From positions 260,071 to 324,070 of the forward strand of contig JANPYM010000018.1 of NCBI GenBank assembly GCA_025890175.1: a stretch of DNA of 64,000 bases. Direction: 5' to 3'. A program made the position numbers and the translations under genes. Every line of letters begins with the position of its first letter. Within the stretch, counting starts at the first letter, position 1. The notes under the pieces were generated by a model, which saw nothing but the letters and a program-made list of their open reading frames with translations, was not told the origin of the DNA and did no database searches. Source of the DNA: Ciborinia camelliae. Lineage: Eukaryota > Ascomycota > Leotiomycetes > Helotiales > Sclerotiniaceae. Shown piece after piece: positions 26,093 through 36,928 of the stretch.

Positions 26093-26440
26093 TTACCAGT
26101 CAGCAAGTCCATCCTGCCCCGTCCCCGAGGGCTTCAAGAATTGAGGATGTGTCTGGGTCCAAAGCAACCAGAACTTCTGGATCTTTGAGGTTGAGATAAT
26201 GCATGACATAGTCTCCAAAATTCGTGGATTCAAAGGAACGAATAATATTGTCAACCTCGCAGCAACCCACAAAAGCAAAATCCGTTCTGCAGAGTTCGAA
26301 ACGAATACTGCAAGATTGCAACTTTTGATAAAATCATGCCCTCCCGGCGAAACTGCAAATGACTCTGCCCTCTGGCGGAGCTGACAAAAAGTCCATCTCC
26401 GTGTTGCTGAAGATGATCCAGGTGTAAATGTTTCATTCAC
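26093..26440 (-). pseudogene. AMP-binding (adenylate-forming) enzyme fragment
   Basis: Relic of an ANL-superfamily enzyme (acyl-CoA synthetase or NRPS adenylation domain N-terminal part). In one frame it reads RRWTFCQLRQRAESFAVS, then CNLAVFVSNSAERILLLWVA and VPLNPRIL, the typical order of early AMP-binding-domain motifs. Then the frame changes near 26205-26215 and the continuation, DYVMHYLNLKDPEVLVALDPD, is found in the overlapping frame 26100-26321. A TGA follows shortly. The ATP-binding core motif (TSGTTG-like) is not found nearby, so only about 110 residues survive. It sits at the edge of the AT-rich accessory stretch. No partner genes of a metabolite cluster are visible. Confidence 0.65.
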
Positions 26441-29365
26441 GTTGTTAACTACTCGTTACTGTTTGTGGCCCAGATTTTACTTGATCAAATTCAGGTGATG
26501 AGTGAAGTTGATTTGCCAGTGAAGACGGCCAAAGCGAACAGAGAGCTACCTTCCTCATTTGTGTGTTTCTCGGCTGATATTCCTGTTTTTCCCCTTTTGG
26601 ATATTGCGACTTCCCACACACAATGATGCGGAAAATATCCAATATCTCTCATTGTCACCCCTTTAGCCTCGTGCTATTGTAAAAGTCTCCAATATATCTA
26701 CCCTACACGTGACATATGTGCGAATACTCGTGCTGATATTATAGAGTTGAATCTCATCGAAAGTTCCAAGGATGTGTATGCCCCCATTTCCTATTACCAT
26801 TAGACATTGCGAGAAAAGGAGGATAGAAATAATCAAAAATCCATTGTCAAACACTTTAAATTAATTTGAATATTAATGGACAAAAATGTGACAGATGTGA
26901 TAAAACCTCCGTGGTAGATAAATACTGTTGACTTACAAGATAGATTTCTTCTTCAAATTAATTAATTAACTATGGATAGGATTCCCTTTCGGCCATTCAG
27001 TCAATCACCCAATCCAATTCAAACCATTCATCGCGTGACCGGATGCCAGAGTTTGTCGAGCAAGTAATATAATATACACATACCACGACTCCGAAGCATC
27101 TCACAATGTATGAACTTGGGGACCACAGACAGGATTCCGATAGAATTCTGCCGCCATCAAAGTTCGGAAAAATGTCACGTCTTACGTAAGTCCATCATTA
27201 TTGATGTATCTCTAGATGTGCCGAAGAAGTATCAAGAATATCATGATCTTGAAAGAGGATGATGACGCTCAGAATTCTCTAAGATCAAGTACTCAATATC
27301 CTTCTGGCCATGTCACGATATCACAGCTGGCTTACCTTACTCGGTAATTTGGGTTTCATGCTGGCTTGGTATCCGGATTTGCGAAATGTAAAATATATCT
27401 TTGTCAATATACAAATCTCTGAATATATGTTGTAGACAATAATGATTGAGGTAAATAGTTCTTCAAGTGATTCATCCCGATATTTTTACCTTTGCTTCCA
27501 CATGGCTAGCAAAGGATGGCAAGGCACCATTAATTTGTGCAAGCTAGCACACAAGTTTTATATAGCATGTATTCCATTCCATTCATCGTCGTAAGGATTT
27601 GCTTGGTGAAGACGTCGATGTTTTAGATTTGAGTATTGGGGATCATATACAGCTGAAATGGGGTCCTCTATCTCTCCTCCACCATATCGGTTACATAATC
27701 TGATTTGTTTGGAACGTAAGTTCTTTTTTATGCCGTTTGTATCACATGTTAGGTTATTGTTGATTAGGAAACTGGGCAGTAATGTTATGTATATAGAACA
27801 ATTTGCGTTCTTAGGTTAGTAACTGAACTAAAGCGATTCAATGAAGTGTGCAAGATGAAATTTCTGGATTTTTTCTAAAGGGGAGGAAAATGAAGTAAGA
27901 TTTTTTGTTATTAGTTTGTTTATTGAAATTATATGAGACTACCTGAAATAAGGATTGCAGCGTTTTATATATTCATTCTTATTTTTGTTTTGTGCGTTCC
28001 TTCTGTCTGTTTCTTCTTATATAGTTTAATCCCTATAATTAGCGAGTGCATTAATTGAGTCAAGTTTGTTGAAGGCTACTCTAATAATAATTAATGAGAG
28101 TATAGTAAACGCATATGGCCTAATCGTCTCGATCATTTTAACCAAGTATTGCTCCTGTAAGAGATACTTCTTCACTTGTAATGTTTAAAACACACTTGCA
28201 ACCAATTTTAAATCTCACAGTTCATTTTCGTACCTCAAAATCTATTCCAAATATCAAAAGTTGCCTACTCCCACTTTTCTATGTACCAAATTCCAGCGAC
28301 GAGTAGGAATTCATGAAACCGTGTGCATACAGAAGCTTCTTCCGGGATGGCCATTTAGATAATTAACAAAATATCGAACGGCTAGTTTCTTGTATAACAG
28401 TCGGCAAACAACAGAGTGGCTAACGCAAATATATTAAACGGGGTCATAAATACAAACCCGATAGGGCAGAGAAACTTTCCGAAACTTATGTTGGGATGTG
28501 GACTGAAGACTTGGTAACTTTTTCTAGGAAGAGAAATTAAGCTGCGGAAATATATGCGCTCATGTAATTTATAATGCACAGTGCGGATGCAGCACACGTA
28601 TGTTTTCCTGTAAGTTTGCTGCCCAAGGGTGTCCGCCAGCGTGACTGGTGAATATTAGATTGCAATATTACAATTTTATATGGCAGTCAGTGCTACTCTT
28701 TATCAATTGACCGCACCGAGTTAAACTGTGCATTAAAAATGCTGTTATGAGATGAAATGCTATTCTCTGCGATTTCTCCAATGCCTTAAGAAAGACCTAT
28801 AGAAAATCACCAATTTCAAGTCGCTGGTTCTCGATATAAAGGCCCAAGAGAACTGAGCATGAATGCACTTCGGGAATTGAAATCATATTTGTCCAATTCA
28901 AACCCGATCTTGCAAGTTGAGAACTAGACTGTTCTCCAAAAGTTAAAGTTAACTGGAATTTGAACCTCAACCTGTTGCTGAAGGTGCCACTTGTCGAGAC
29001 GGCGTTACCCAGAAAGATGATAGGAAATTTATCTTTCTTCTCTGTCCTTCGCTGCTGTGCTTGTGATCCATGTGTCCTAAGGGTAAAAAGGTCTTTGGGG
29101 TTATCATATCTCCCAGTTGTATTATACACCCTCCTTACTCGATCTACAAGTTCATTTTCATATTCACATCTAATCATTTTAATACCATTATCACAAATTA
29201 TATCACCCCAATCATTAAGTCAAAAATTTAGCCTTTTAAAAAACGAATTTGTATTTATTCTTATTTATTTTACATCTTTTTACATCTTTTATTTACATCT
29301 TACATTTTAATCTTCATTATCACAAATTATATCACTATTAAATCATTTCAAAAATTTAGCCTTCT

Positions 29366-29586
29366 AAAAAAAACGAATTTGTATTGTATTTATTTCTATT
29401 AACAAATCAGAAAATGTATTGTTGCACATGTGGTATTTAGTTCTCAAGTCGAGTACTAATCTTCTATACCAGCGCGAAAAAACGAATTTGTATTGTATTT
29501 ATTTCTATTAACAAATCAGAAAAAATGTATTGTTGCACATGTGGTATTTAGTTCTCAAGTCGAGTACTAATCTTCCACACCAGCGC
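29366..29586. repeat. Recent tandem duplication, 110-bp unit
   Basis: Two adjacent copies, about 29366-29476 and 29477-29586, begin AAAAACGAATTTGTATTG and end CCAGCGCG. They differ only by two bases in an A-run and a few substitutions near the right end, so the event is young. A shorter, more diverged pair of the left part (ATTATCACAAATTATATCAC to AACGAATTTGTATT) lies just upstream at about 29187-29265 and 29315-29390, giving a nested structure. Confidence 0.85.
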
Positions 29587-29747
29587 GGTTGCCTCACCAC
29601 GCCTATTTTCTCGTGTCATCTAAATCTATAATTATAAATTAATTATTCTATCGTCTGAGCTTTGCATTTCTATGATCCTACCAATGAACGCCTGAAAATC
29701 AATTTTGTCAATTTGTGCATTTGTTAATTTTTGGTCAATGAGTCAGT

Positions 29748-29856
29748 CAATTTATTGTCAATTTTTAACTATCTGAGATGTAGTAGAGGGGACTCTTTAC
29801 TTATTGTCAATTGAGTCAATTTGTAACTACTGAGATATTTGTAGAGGGACTCTTAC
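29748..29856. repeat. Degenerate tandem duplication, about 52-bp unit
   Basis: Two copies contain TTATTGTCAATT, TAACTA-CTGAGAT, GTAGAGGG and GACTCTTAC in the same order, with small indels between them. It lies just downstream of the stop codon of the minus-strand gene at 29883. Confidence 0.7.
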
Positions 29857-29882
29857 CTATATCTCCTGAAACTCACAAAACT

Positions 29883-30533
29883 TCAAGATCGATGGATTTG
29901 AGAAGTTGAGAACCTCCTTACCAATCTCTTGAATTTATCACCCACCCTCGTAACAAGTCTCCTACGGGGGGCCGTGGGAGTAGTGGTGGTGGTGGTGGTG
30001 GGCCGTGAGATTAGAGTGGGAGCTTCACCTAAAAAAGAAGGTGCTGGAAGTAAACCAGACTTCGGAGCTGCAGGTACGTCTCCTGACTCCTGTGGATTTG
30101 GACGTTGAATTTCACAAAAAGAGCCTTCAAGTTCATGTATAGAACGAATAGATGAAGGCGGCTGACTTGCATCAATCATCATGTCATGGTCTTGCTCTTC
30201 TTCGTCCAAAGCTTCTAGCCCCTCTGTCTGAGCCGCGAATGTGCTTGCTCGTTTTCTTGCTGCGAACATACTATCTTGGAGATTATCTGGGCTGTTGAAG
30301 GCTTGTCTTCCCACAAGTCCTCTGGTTGGGAGTTGGGGAATTTGCCAGGATTCTAGAAATTCTCGTGATTTTTTCACACAATCCATGCAATGTGAATCCG
30401 AAAACTCGTCCGGTTCTTGTCTAAAGCGTGGACATTCCTCAGGTTTCAACTTATTTTTCAATGCGAATGGACAGTACCTAAACTTATTGTGCTGACATCC
30501 GCAATGGAAGGTCTCTGCAGTATATTGACACAT
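29883..30533 (-). CDS. Cys-rich N-terminus hypothetical protein
   Basis: 216 aa, single exon, function unknown. The first 60 residues carry a regular set of Cys and His: MC, then HCGCQH, a lone Cys in YCPF, Cys in ECPRF, and a final CMDC pair. This looks like a small zinc-binding module. The rest is charged and disordered: an acidic patch (ALDEEEQDHD) near residue 108, a Pro/Thr tract (seven Thr encoded by a GGT repeat) and a basic C-terminus (DKFKRLVRRFSTS). There is no signal peptide or membrane segment. The gene at 51644-52258 has the same Cys layout at its N-terminus, so the two may belong to one fungal family. The ATG is the first in frame and starts the Cys module. Confidence 0.7.
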   Translation of the reverse strand: MCQYTAETFHCGCQHNKFRYCPFALKNKLKPEECPRFRQEPDEFSDSHCMDCVKKSREFLESWQIPQLPTRGLVGRQAFNSPDNLQDSMFAARKRASTFAAQTEGLEALDEEEQDHDMMIDASQPPSSIRSIHELEGSFCEIQRPNPQESGDVPAAPKSGLLPAPSFLGEAPTLISRPTTTTTTTPTAPRRRLVTRVGDKFKRLVRRFSTSQIHRS

Positions 30534-32808
30534 TTTGGGGTTTCTGTGAAGTTGCCGTTTGGTTGTGAGTAAGTGTAGTTTGTAGTTTGAGAATAAAAAA
30601 AGGAGAGCAGGGAGGGAGTAGAGACTTTATATTCAGAGATGGGATGCTGTTCGAACATTGTTTTCACGTTTGAAGTTTCTGTGTTGATCTATTATACAAT
30701 AGAGTTGGCCTTGCTGTATGATGAAATCGACCAAGAACAGTATTAGAACAATCATTCATCCATCACGCCCCGAGTTTTAGTCTATATACTGATAATGCTG
30801 CATATATAATATATTGCATCTATCCCCTCATGACAATCCCAATAACACTCCAAGCTTAAAATGAGGACTGCACATATCATTAATATATATATATATATAT
30901 ATATTGAAGTACCCCTTCCGGCGAGCTCGGTTAATTAACAAAGGAGAATGGGCAATGTAGGCCTCCCGTATATTGTCACCACTCCTTAGTAAAAACATCA
31001 ATTTTACTAACTCTTTTATTATATGAAACCTACGGCGCATTATATAATCCATTCCAGAATTATATATTATCAAGTACTGCTAAAACTTCAGCTCCACCGC
31101 AAATACAATCTGCACAACAAAATGTTACGTTATATTTTTATAATTCTTTAAATAGGATTGAAGTTCTCGGCGATATAAATAAAACGGGGAAGTAGTTAAA
31201 TAATTATAAGAATTTTGAATACCTTTAGTAGGTAGGATTGGTATAGAATTCAATATTATATCTGCAGATACTTTTTAGAAATGTAGTATGCATATAATAA
31301 TTAGGTAAAATTATACAAATCTTAGTATATACACAATCATACTAGAAATACTAATAAATACTAATAGAAACACCGAGCCTAGAAATTTTCTTCTCTACCT
31401 CTCCCGGCTCACTCTCCCGCTCACATTACCGGGCAAAATCGACGTTTAAGTCAACATTTCCTCGCATTTCCCATGCGAAAAATTGTTGCACTTTTCGTCC
31501 ACCTCAATCAAGGTCGACTCTTTTTGTAAAAAAGACAATTTTCTACCCAGCAAAAGGTTTCGATGATAGCTGCAGCGGGTGATGCGTATACTGGAATAGG
31601 GGACAAGGGTAAGTAGCACATGTAAAGCCTGCAAATCTTCGCAATGGAATTTTAAGTATTAGTGGGACTGCTTTGCGGGTATTATAAGTTTTGTAAATGA
31701 TGCGAGTATTTATAAGTAATTTATATGTATTTTGAATGTTATAAATGTTGTAAATATGTAAACATTGAAGAAAAATAAGTGTTGTAAGGGGAAAGGAGAT
31801 GGGAATTTATATTCGGAGCTATATAGTGAAGGTCCGAGTCAGTGTTTGCGTTATTATATGATAGAATAACGGTGACTTATATTAGAAATGATTATAGAGT
31901 CAATAAATAGCTATCTCTAACAGCAGTGCCTGTAGAAATTTGGAGGTCTCAGGCAGTCGAACTGAGAACTTAGCCCAATTAGGAGGCAGTTTACCCGTTT
32001 AAGAGATAGTTAGCTTGGAAATTCTCTTGAACACTTAGGTATCTAGAGCATTTCTTGTGTGCACTTCTATGAAATCCTTAGCGTGGCTGTTGATAAAATC
32101 GCCTACATCGTAGTGAAATTTGCTTCCACCTTGACAAAATCATAGAAATCAATCGGTCCGCAATCCCAAGCGAAATCATTCAGAGCTCTTCCTGAGAGTT
32201 GACCATATCCATTTAAGCATGCTTTGTCAAGAGGATAGCTAAACTAGTTTATTAAATCTACTTAGTTTGTTTCTTATCCTGGACTAATAACTTGTCAACA
32301 CATTGTATAATAGCATCCATAGATCCTATTTACACGCATTATTCGCTTGTAAATTCCAAATAATCAATTAAAATGCTATTCCCATGTTGATAAAATTATT
32401 CTTTCACTTGAGGGATGAGATGACTGACATGTTTGTTCTTTGACGAGAAGCAAGGGCAGTCTTTGTTCTTTGATGAGATGACTGACGTCACGTTCCATGA
32501 TAGGAAAATACTTCCGAAGCTTGCCTAGCTGTGCAGCATGTACACAGCTTAAACATACTAGAACAGCCTAACAAGGAGAACGACAATAAAGGTATGAATG
32601 GAGACGATTGAACAGGCCTCGAACAACGTTGGTGGAAGCTGGCCGAAAGTATAAAAAGGTCTCGTACTTTTCTTTATTTATTTTTTTCTTTCATTTAAAG
32701 AACATTCTAAATCCACACGGAAAACACAACCGTGTTGGATTTTAGAAACTACTACAACACACAACACAACTCATCAGAAAAACAACATTTTCCAACAACA
32801 CAGCAATC
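30534..32808. other. AT-rich intergenic region
   Basis: Contains an AT dinucleotide run (30882-30903), no credible gene and a stretch at 31941-32030 whose minus strand resembles a degraded tRNA (see findings). The right 160 bp is the promoter of the secreted protein gene. Confidence 0.6.
32650..32657 (+). promoter_or_regulatory. TATA box of the secreted-protein gene
   Basis: TATAAAAA lies about 150 bp upstream of the ATG at 32809, followed by a pyrimidine-rich tract and an A/C-rich leader typical of strongly expressed fungal genes. Confidence 0.6.
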
Positions 32809-33261
32809 ATGAATAATTTCATCATCACACTCGCCATGCTTACAAGCATTGCATTTGGTTTTGATCTCAGTTACTACAAAGAGCTCAACAAGGGAACCCA
32901 GTGGGACGCAGAACTCATCTGTTCCTTCAAGAGGAGGAGCAATGATCTCATTTGCTCCGTCGACCGGATCGCCGAGACCGAGTTTCCAACCAGGCAAGTC
33001 AGCAATAACTTCCGTTTCGAGTTCTGGGACCAGACATGGTGCATGAGGGCCATCAAGGCATCTCCCATGGTGCTCCCCGAAGCCTATCGTAAGGCGGCAA
33101 GAAAAGAGAGAGACATAAACGAATTCGTCGACTTTGACATGAAAGTCAAATGTATCAAGGAGCCCGGATCGAACACGGCTCTTTTGTGCGAGGAATGGAG
33201 AGAGTGGGAGGAGGAGGAGGAGGATTACATGAACTTCGATTTTACGAAAGATTCCTCCTGA
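32809..33261 (+). CDS. Small secreted five-cysteine protein (effector-like)
   Basis: 150 aa, single exon, no family recognised. Residues 1-17 (MNNFIITLAMLTSIAFG) form a signal peptide with a likely cleavage at or near Gly17. The mature protein of about 133 residues has cysteines at 38, 49, 78, 115 and 127, many Trp, Phe and Tyr, and a strongly acidic end (EEWREWEEEEEDYMNFDF). Size, export signal and cysteines fit the broad class of candidate fungal effectors or secreted regulators; this is inference. The coding sequence is much richer in GC than the surrounding AT-rich DNA. It stands alone with a good TATA box. A longer ORF (32752-33411) covers it on the minus strand but lacks comparable support. 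An odd number of cysteines leaves one unpaired or suggests dimerisation. Confidence 0.75.
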   Translation: MNNFIITLAMLTSIAFGFDLSYYKELNKGTQWDAELICSFKRRSNDLICSVDRIAETEFPTRQVSNNFRFEFWDQTWCMRAIKASPMVLPEAYRKAARKERDINEFVDFDMKVKCIKEPGSNTALLCEEWREWEEEEEDYMNFDFTKDSS

Positions 33262-33462
33262 TCGACCTCTGCTCTTGTGTGACGCATGGCAGTCAGGCAT
33301 CAAAGTCTCAACAAGAAGGATGCAGTTCGAGAACCAAGATTCTCGAGGATGAGGCGGTGTGAGTGAGGAATGAAGAGGGCGAAGGTCGAATGTCAAGCGA
33401 CAACCAACCATCTCGAGTCAGAAGTACTTGGATGGAAAAAACGAACCAACGTCACCTCTAGA

Positions 33463-33750
33463 ACCTTGAGTCCAATATGATTAATTTTTTTAAAAACACT
33501 GGCGGCCCTCTGGAATCACTACAACAACCAAAACCCCCAAAACACTATAAAACAACCATTTAAAATAAAATCTATATTGAATAATTATTCTATATTGTTA
33601 AGATCTTGAATCTTGAGTCCCAAATTGATAAAATTTCTTCTGTGAAACAATGGCGCGCAGCCCTCTGAAAATCACCACAAAACCCTACAACCCCCCTCCC
33701 CTACCCCCCAAAATCCGTAAAAAAAATAGAAAAGGGCCCTATTTAAGGCA
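33463..33750. repeat. Degenerate tandem duplication, about 145-bp unit
   Basis: Both halves start near CTTGAGTCC, followed by an AT-rich stretch and then CAATGGCG-CAGCCCTCTG, ATCAC-ACAA and a C-run. Clear at 33463-33540 against 33607-33697. Confidence 0.65.
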
Positions 33751-33920
33751 ATTTGAACCCCCTCAATACCTATTTAGATACAAAAAGACGCAACTGCGCA
33801 AAATTAAAAATTTAAATGAAATGTGAAAATGCCACCAAAGGCGGACGAGTCCGGTGACAATGAAGAAGAGGGCACGCTTTGCCATCCTACCCTCCCTACC
33901 TACGAGGGCCTCCTACCTAC

Positions 33921-34262
33921 GAGGGCCTCATTTTACCCTCTCTACTTCAGAGACTGGAGGTGGAAAAAAAAGAAGATACACTATCCCGATAGATAAACCA
34001 AAAAAAGAGTTTATGGATGAAACAAACACAGAAAATTGGTTTATAACCAAAAAGTTACGACAGAGGAGAGGAGGGTCTCATTTTACCCTCTCTACTTTAA
34101 AAATTGAAAGTAAAAAAAAAGAAGATAATATCCCAATAGATAAACCAAAAGAAAAGAGTCTATGGATAAACAAACACAGAAAATTGGTGATACCTACCAC
34201 CTACCACCTACCAAAATACCACCAACCAAAAAATCACGACACAGAGGAGAGGAGGGCCTCCA
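33921..34262. repeat. Tandem repeat, 150-bp unit, two full copies and a third start
   Basis: Copies start at 33921, 34071 and 34252 with GAGGGCCTC or GAGGGTCTC. The first two share CATTTTACCCTCTCTACTT, an A-run, CGATAGATAAACCAAA-like sequence and AACACAGAAAATTGGT in the same order. GACAGAGGAGAG marks each boundary. Confidence 0.8.
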
Positions 34263-34903
34263 CTCAGGTTGTGATGGCTCAATGGTGAGTCACTATATTG
34301 AGCCTCCAAACGAAATGCGAGTTGATATCAAATTTCCCAACTTTCCGACCGAGAGCTTGCCTCCAAAGTAAAATAGGAATAGAAATAGGTCGGGTCCCGA
34401 TATATTCGTTATTGAATGTAGTAAAATTGCCATGCTGGCTTTCCCCATTCCTTACCAATGTGATTATAAAAACTTGTTCCCAATATATCTACGCCCACGC
34501 GCAGAGGAGCAGAGGAGCTTGAGACGGCAGCATTTAACAACTGTTGTTCAATGTTCGATACCCAATACTCTCTCTCTTGGGGATATCTGACATATTCTGA
34601 ATGAATACCACGTCAGAGAATGAACGAAGAGCATGCTCGGCAACCATTGATTTCGATATTCAGACAATAGTCCGAATCCAACCAGAAGTGAATTTTTGAA
34701 ATAAATTTGAAGTAAAAAGATGAAGCTGAAAGAGGATTTCTCATTTCGTAAATATCAAAGTAACGCCAAGAATCAAAATGGACCTATATACAAAAACAAA
34801 AACGCCGCGTCCAAGTCCCATGCAGAATTATAAATTTATCCCGCCTGTGATCGATCATTTTATATCATTTATCTCTGTTGCCCGCAACATTCTGCATCCC
34901 CAT

Positions 34904-35968
34904 CTATAGCTTTGCGTCCAATCCAATGGTTGATGTTGAGGTCGTACCCATACCCTTCAATCCCTTTGGTGCCAAGATAATGTTGTATTCGAGATCCAAT
35001 TCTGCTTTGGGGTCACCATGGCGGGGTTTAAACTCTACGACGAGATCCGGCTTTACAGCAAAGACGGTATCGGTGATGAGGTATGGGTCGGTGTTGGGGT
35101 AAATTTGTGTTGTTACTGGCTTGTAGTCTTCATTTGAGATCTGCACATCATTTCGTTAGTTTCTAAAATTATACTGAAATGTGCAATGTGTGCCTTACCA
35201 TCAAGTGAATGTGAGCAGGTCTCATGGGGTGGCGATCAAGCAAGTTCAAGAGAACACCAGCTGGCCCATCAGTTGGCAGAGAGTATGCAGTTGGATGCAG
35301 GCAATAAAAGTGGTATTTTCCATTCTCATCGGTTCTGAACTTTCCTCTCAAGTTGTTATCGGTTTGGTTATCAGGGTCTTGGAAATCGTATTTTCCATTT
35401 GCAGACGCCTGCCAGATATCCACAACTGCATTTGGGATTGGCTTTTTGGTGACCAAATCGGTGACGGTTCCGTGCATTAACGTAATCTGTCCACCTGCAG
35501 GTACTGGGTCTTGAATGATGCTGCCGCCAAGTTCTCGAAATGGAGCGTTGGGGCTCCAGAATGGGCCGAGGATTGAAGAGGATGTAGGGGTCTCGCCAGA
35601 TTCGGTCATGATATAGTGTGCGATTTCATCAACGACCCTGTAAACATTGTTAGATGTATAATGGCGGGGTAACAGATTTCAAATACTTACGATTCGAGGC
35701 CGAGAACATCTGAAACTCGGTGACCTTCATTTCTGGTGGGAGTGCTGATCTGTCCAATGGTGTTGATGAAGTTGACTCCAGTCAACCATTCATCAATTGT
35801 GAGCTCATTCTCTCGTGCGAAGTCATGGATGTGTTGAATGAGAGAGCCCATCAATTGTCTTGATCGGGCATCAGTCTTGGGACCAATGGACTTGATGACA
35901 TTGATAGTGAAAGTTGGGTCGAATCTTTCGAATCCCTTTGAAGTAGTACTCTCTTGTTGTGTCGACAT
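34904..35968 (-). CDS. Intradiol ring-cleavage dioxygenase (catechol or protocatechuate type)
   Basis: Non-haem Fe(III) enzyme that opens an ortho-dihydroxy aromatic ring between the two hydroxyls, giving a muconate. Three exons: 35691-35968, 35199-35637 and 34904-35140, giving 317 aa, the usual length. The N-terminal helical dimerisation domain covers residues 1-105. The catalytic beta-sandwich contains all four iron ligands: Tyr176 (NGKYDFQ), Tyr211 ([10 protein letters not shown]), His235 and His237 ([12 protein letters not shown], at the exon 2 end). No signal peptide, so intracellular. It is transcribed divergently from a muconate cyclase, which argues for a ring-fission product that can be lactonised: cis,cis-muconate from catechol, or 3-carboxymuconate from protocatechuate. 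A hydroxyquinol dioxygenase is possible by family but would not need the cyclase. Confidence 0.92.
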
Positions 35969-36928
35969 TGTGATTTTGATTTCGATTGAAGGCGATATTG
36001 ATATGATAGTTGAATGCCAGTGAATTCAAAGGGGAATACGATAGTATAGTTGAAGAATATAAAGAAGAGTTGATGATGGAAATAAACAAACTTATCTCAA
36101 GGAGGAAGACCTACCTATATACTATCCTCACTATACTCCCCCTAACCTAGCATTGAAGCCGAATTAACAAGCATCTAACGAATAGTAAGTAATACCTACT
36201 CCAGAATTGGTGATCGAGTGACCCCTCCTTCCTTCCAGCGATGAGACGGTAGTTTCGTCGGCTGTTAATAATAACGCGATAAGAATACCGGTATGGTCAA
36301 GGTTTAACAACAGCAGCAGCAGCAGCTCGGAATCGATGTTCGGAAACGCGACTACACCAAGACCAAGTCACGGGATTGACCGGAAGTATCTTTTTCCACC
36401 TAAATTGTTGTAGAGATGGTTCGACAATAGAATCCTCTCATTGAACGTACACGGTGTATCAATGTCAAGTGAAGTCAACTTTCTTACCTTCATAATTGGA
36501 TCTATCTGATTTGCCCTCTGCTTTTACTACGCGTACCTACCACCTAGGTCTAGGTGGGCAGTTCTTTCCCTTTCCCTTTTGGAAATGACCGGAAAAGTCT
36601 TTTACCGTCAACAAATTCCGTTTTGAGTCCCCGGATTACGCCCCGCACTTTTGTGGCTATAGCCCCACCAACGGCAGTCCAGAGGTTAGAGGTTGTCTGA
36701 CAGTAACATTTCTGACATCTAGAGATTAATAAAGTTAAATATCAAAACAAACTTGTTCCTTCAAGATAATATTATCGGTTTCCCCGGTTAGTTATCAATT
36801 CATTATTGAGAGAAGTCGTCACGAGATTCTAGAAAATCCTACATTCCAAATTGTCTCCTGGCCTTGCATTGACTTGTATGTTCAGGAACTCGTTTGTCCG
36901 CCGATTTTATTCTCGACAACCGAGAAGA
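35969..36928. promoter_or_regulatory. Divergent promoter region of the aromatic-degradation genes
   Basis: 960 bp between the start codons of the dioxygenase and the cyclase. Contains a CAG repeat at about 36311-36327 and an inverted repeat CCACCTAG-GT-CTAGGTGG at 36540-36557, which could be an operator-like site for a zinc-cluster or other dimeric activator; that role is inference. Confidence 0.45.

Larger units (their letters stand above)
26441..29882. other. AT-rich gene-poor region with tandem duplications
   Basis: Low GC compared with the flanking housekeeping blocks. Open frames at 28382-28597 and 28797-29177 (minus, 71 and 126 aa) have no recognisable features and no splice or promoter support. 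Between about 29150 and 29860 there are several direct duplications, listed separately. The texture suggests decayed mobile DNA, but no transposase or polymerase motif could be read. Confidence 0.55.
33262..34903. other. Intergenic region with degenerate tandem repeats
   Basis: Two imperfect duplications (33463-33750 and 33921-34260) fill much of it. The ATG-started frame 33854-34288 (144 aa) is made almost entirely of the second repeat, so its protein is itself a duplicated Lys-rich string; I do not call it a gene. Right end: 3' region of the dioxygenase gene. Confidence 0.6.

Noticed and set aside
28797..29177. 126-codon minus-strand ORF
   Set aside because: Ordinary composition but no recognised motif, no leader or splice support, and in decaying AT-rich DNA. 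Worth a database search, not a call.
32752..33411. 219-codon ORF on the minus strand over the secreted protein gene
   Set aside because: Lacks a good promoter and a signal peptide at its start; the plus strand has a TATA box, leader and signal peptide. It is likely a shadow of the GC-rich coding sequence.
33854..34288. 144-codon ORF with internal duplication
   Set aside because: Consists of the 150-bp tandem repeat read in frame; no promoter or family support.
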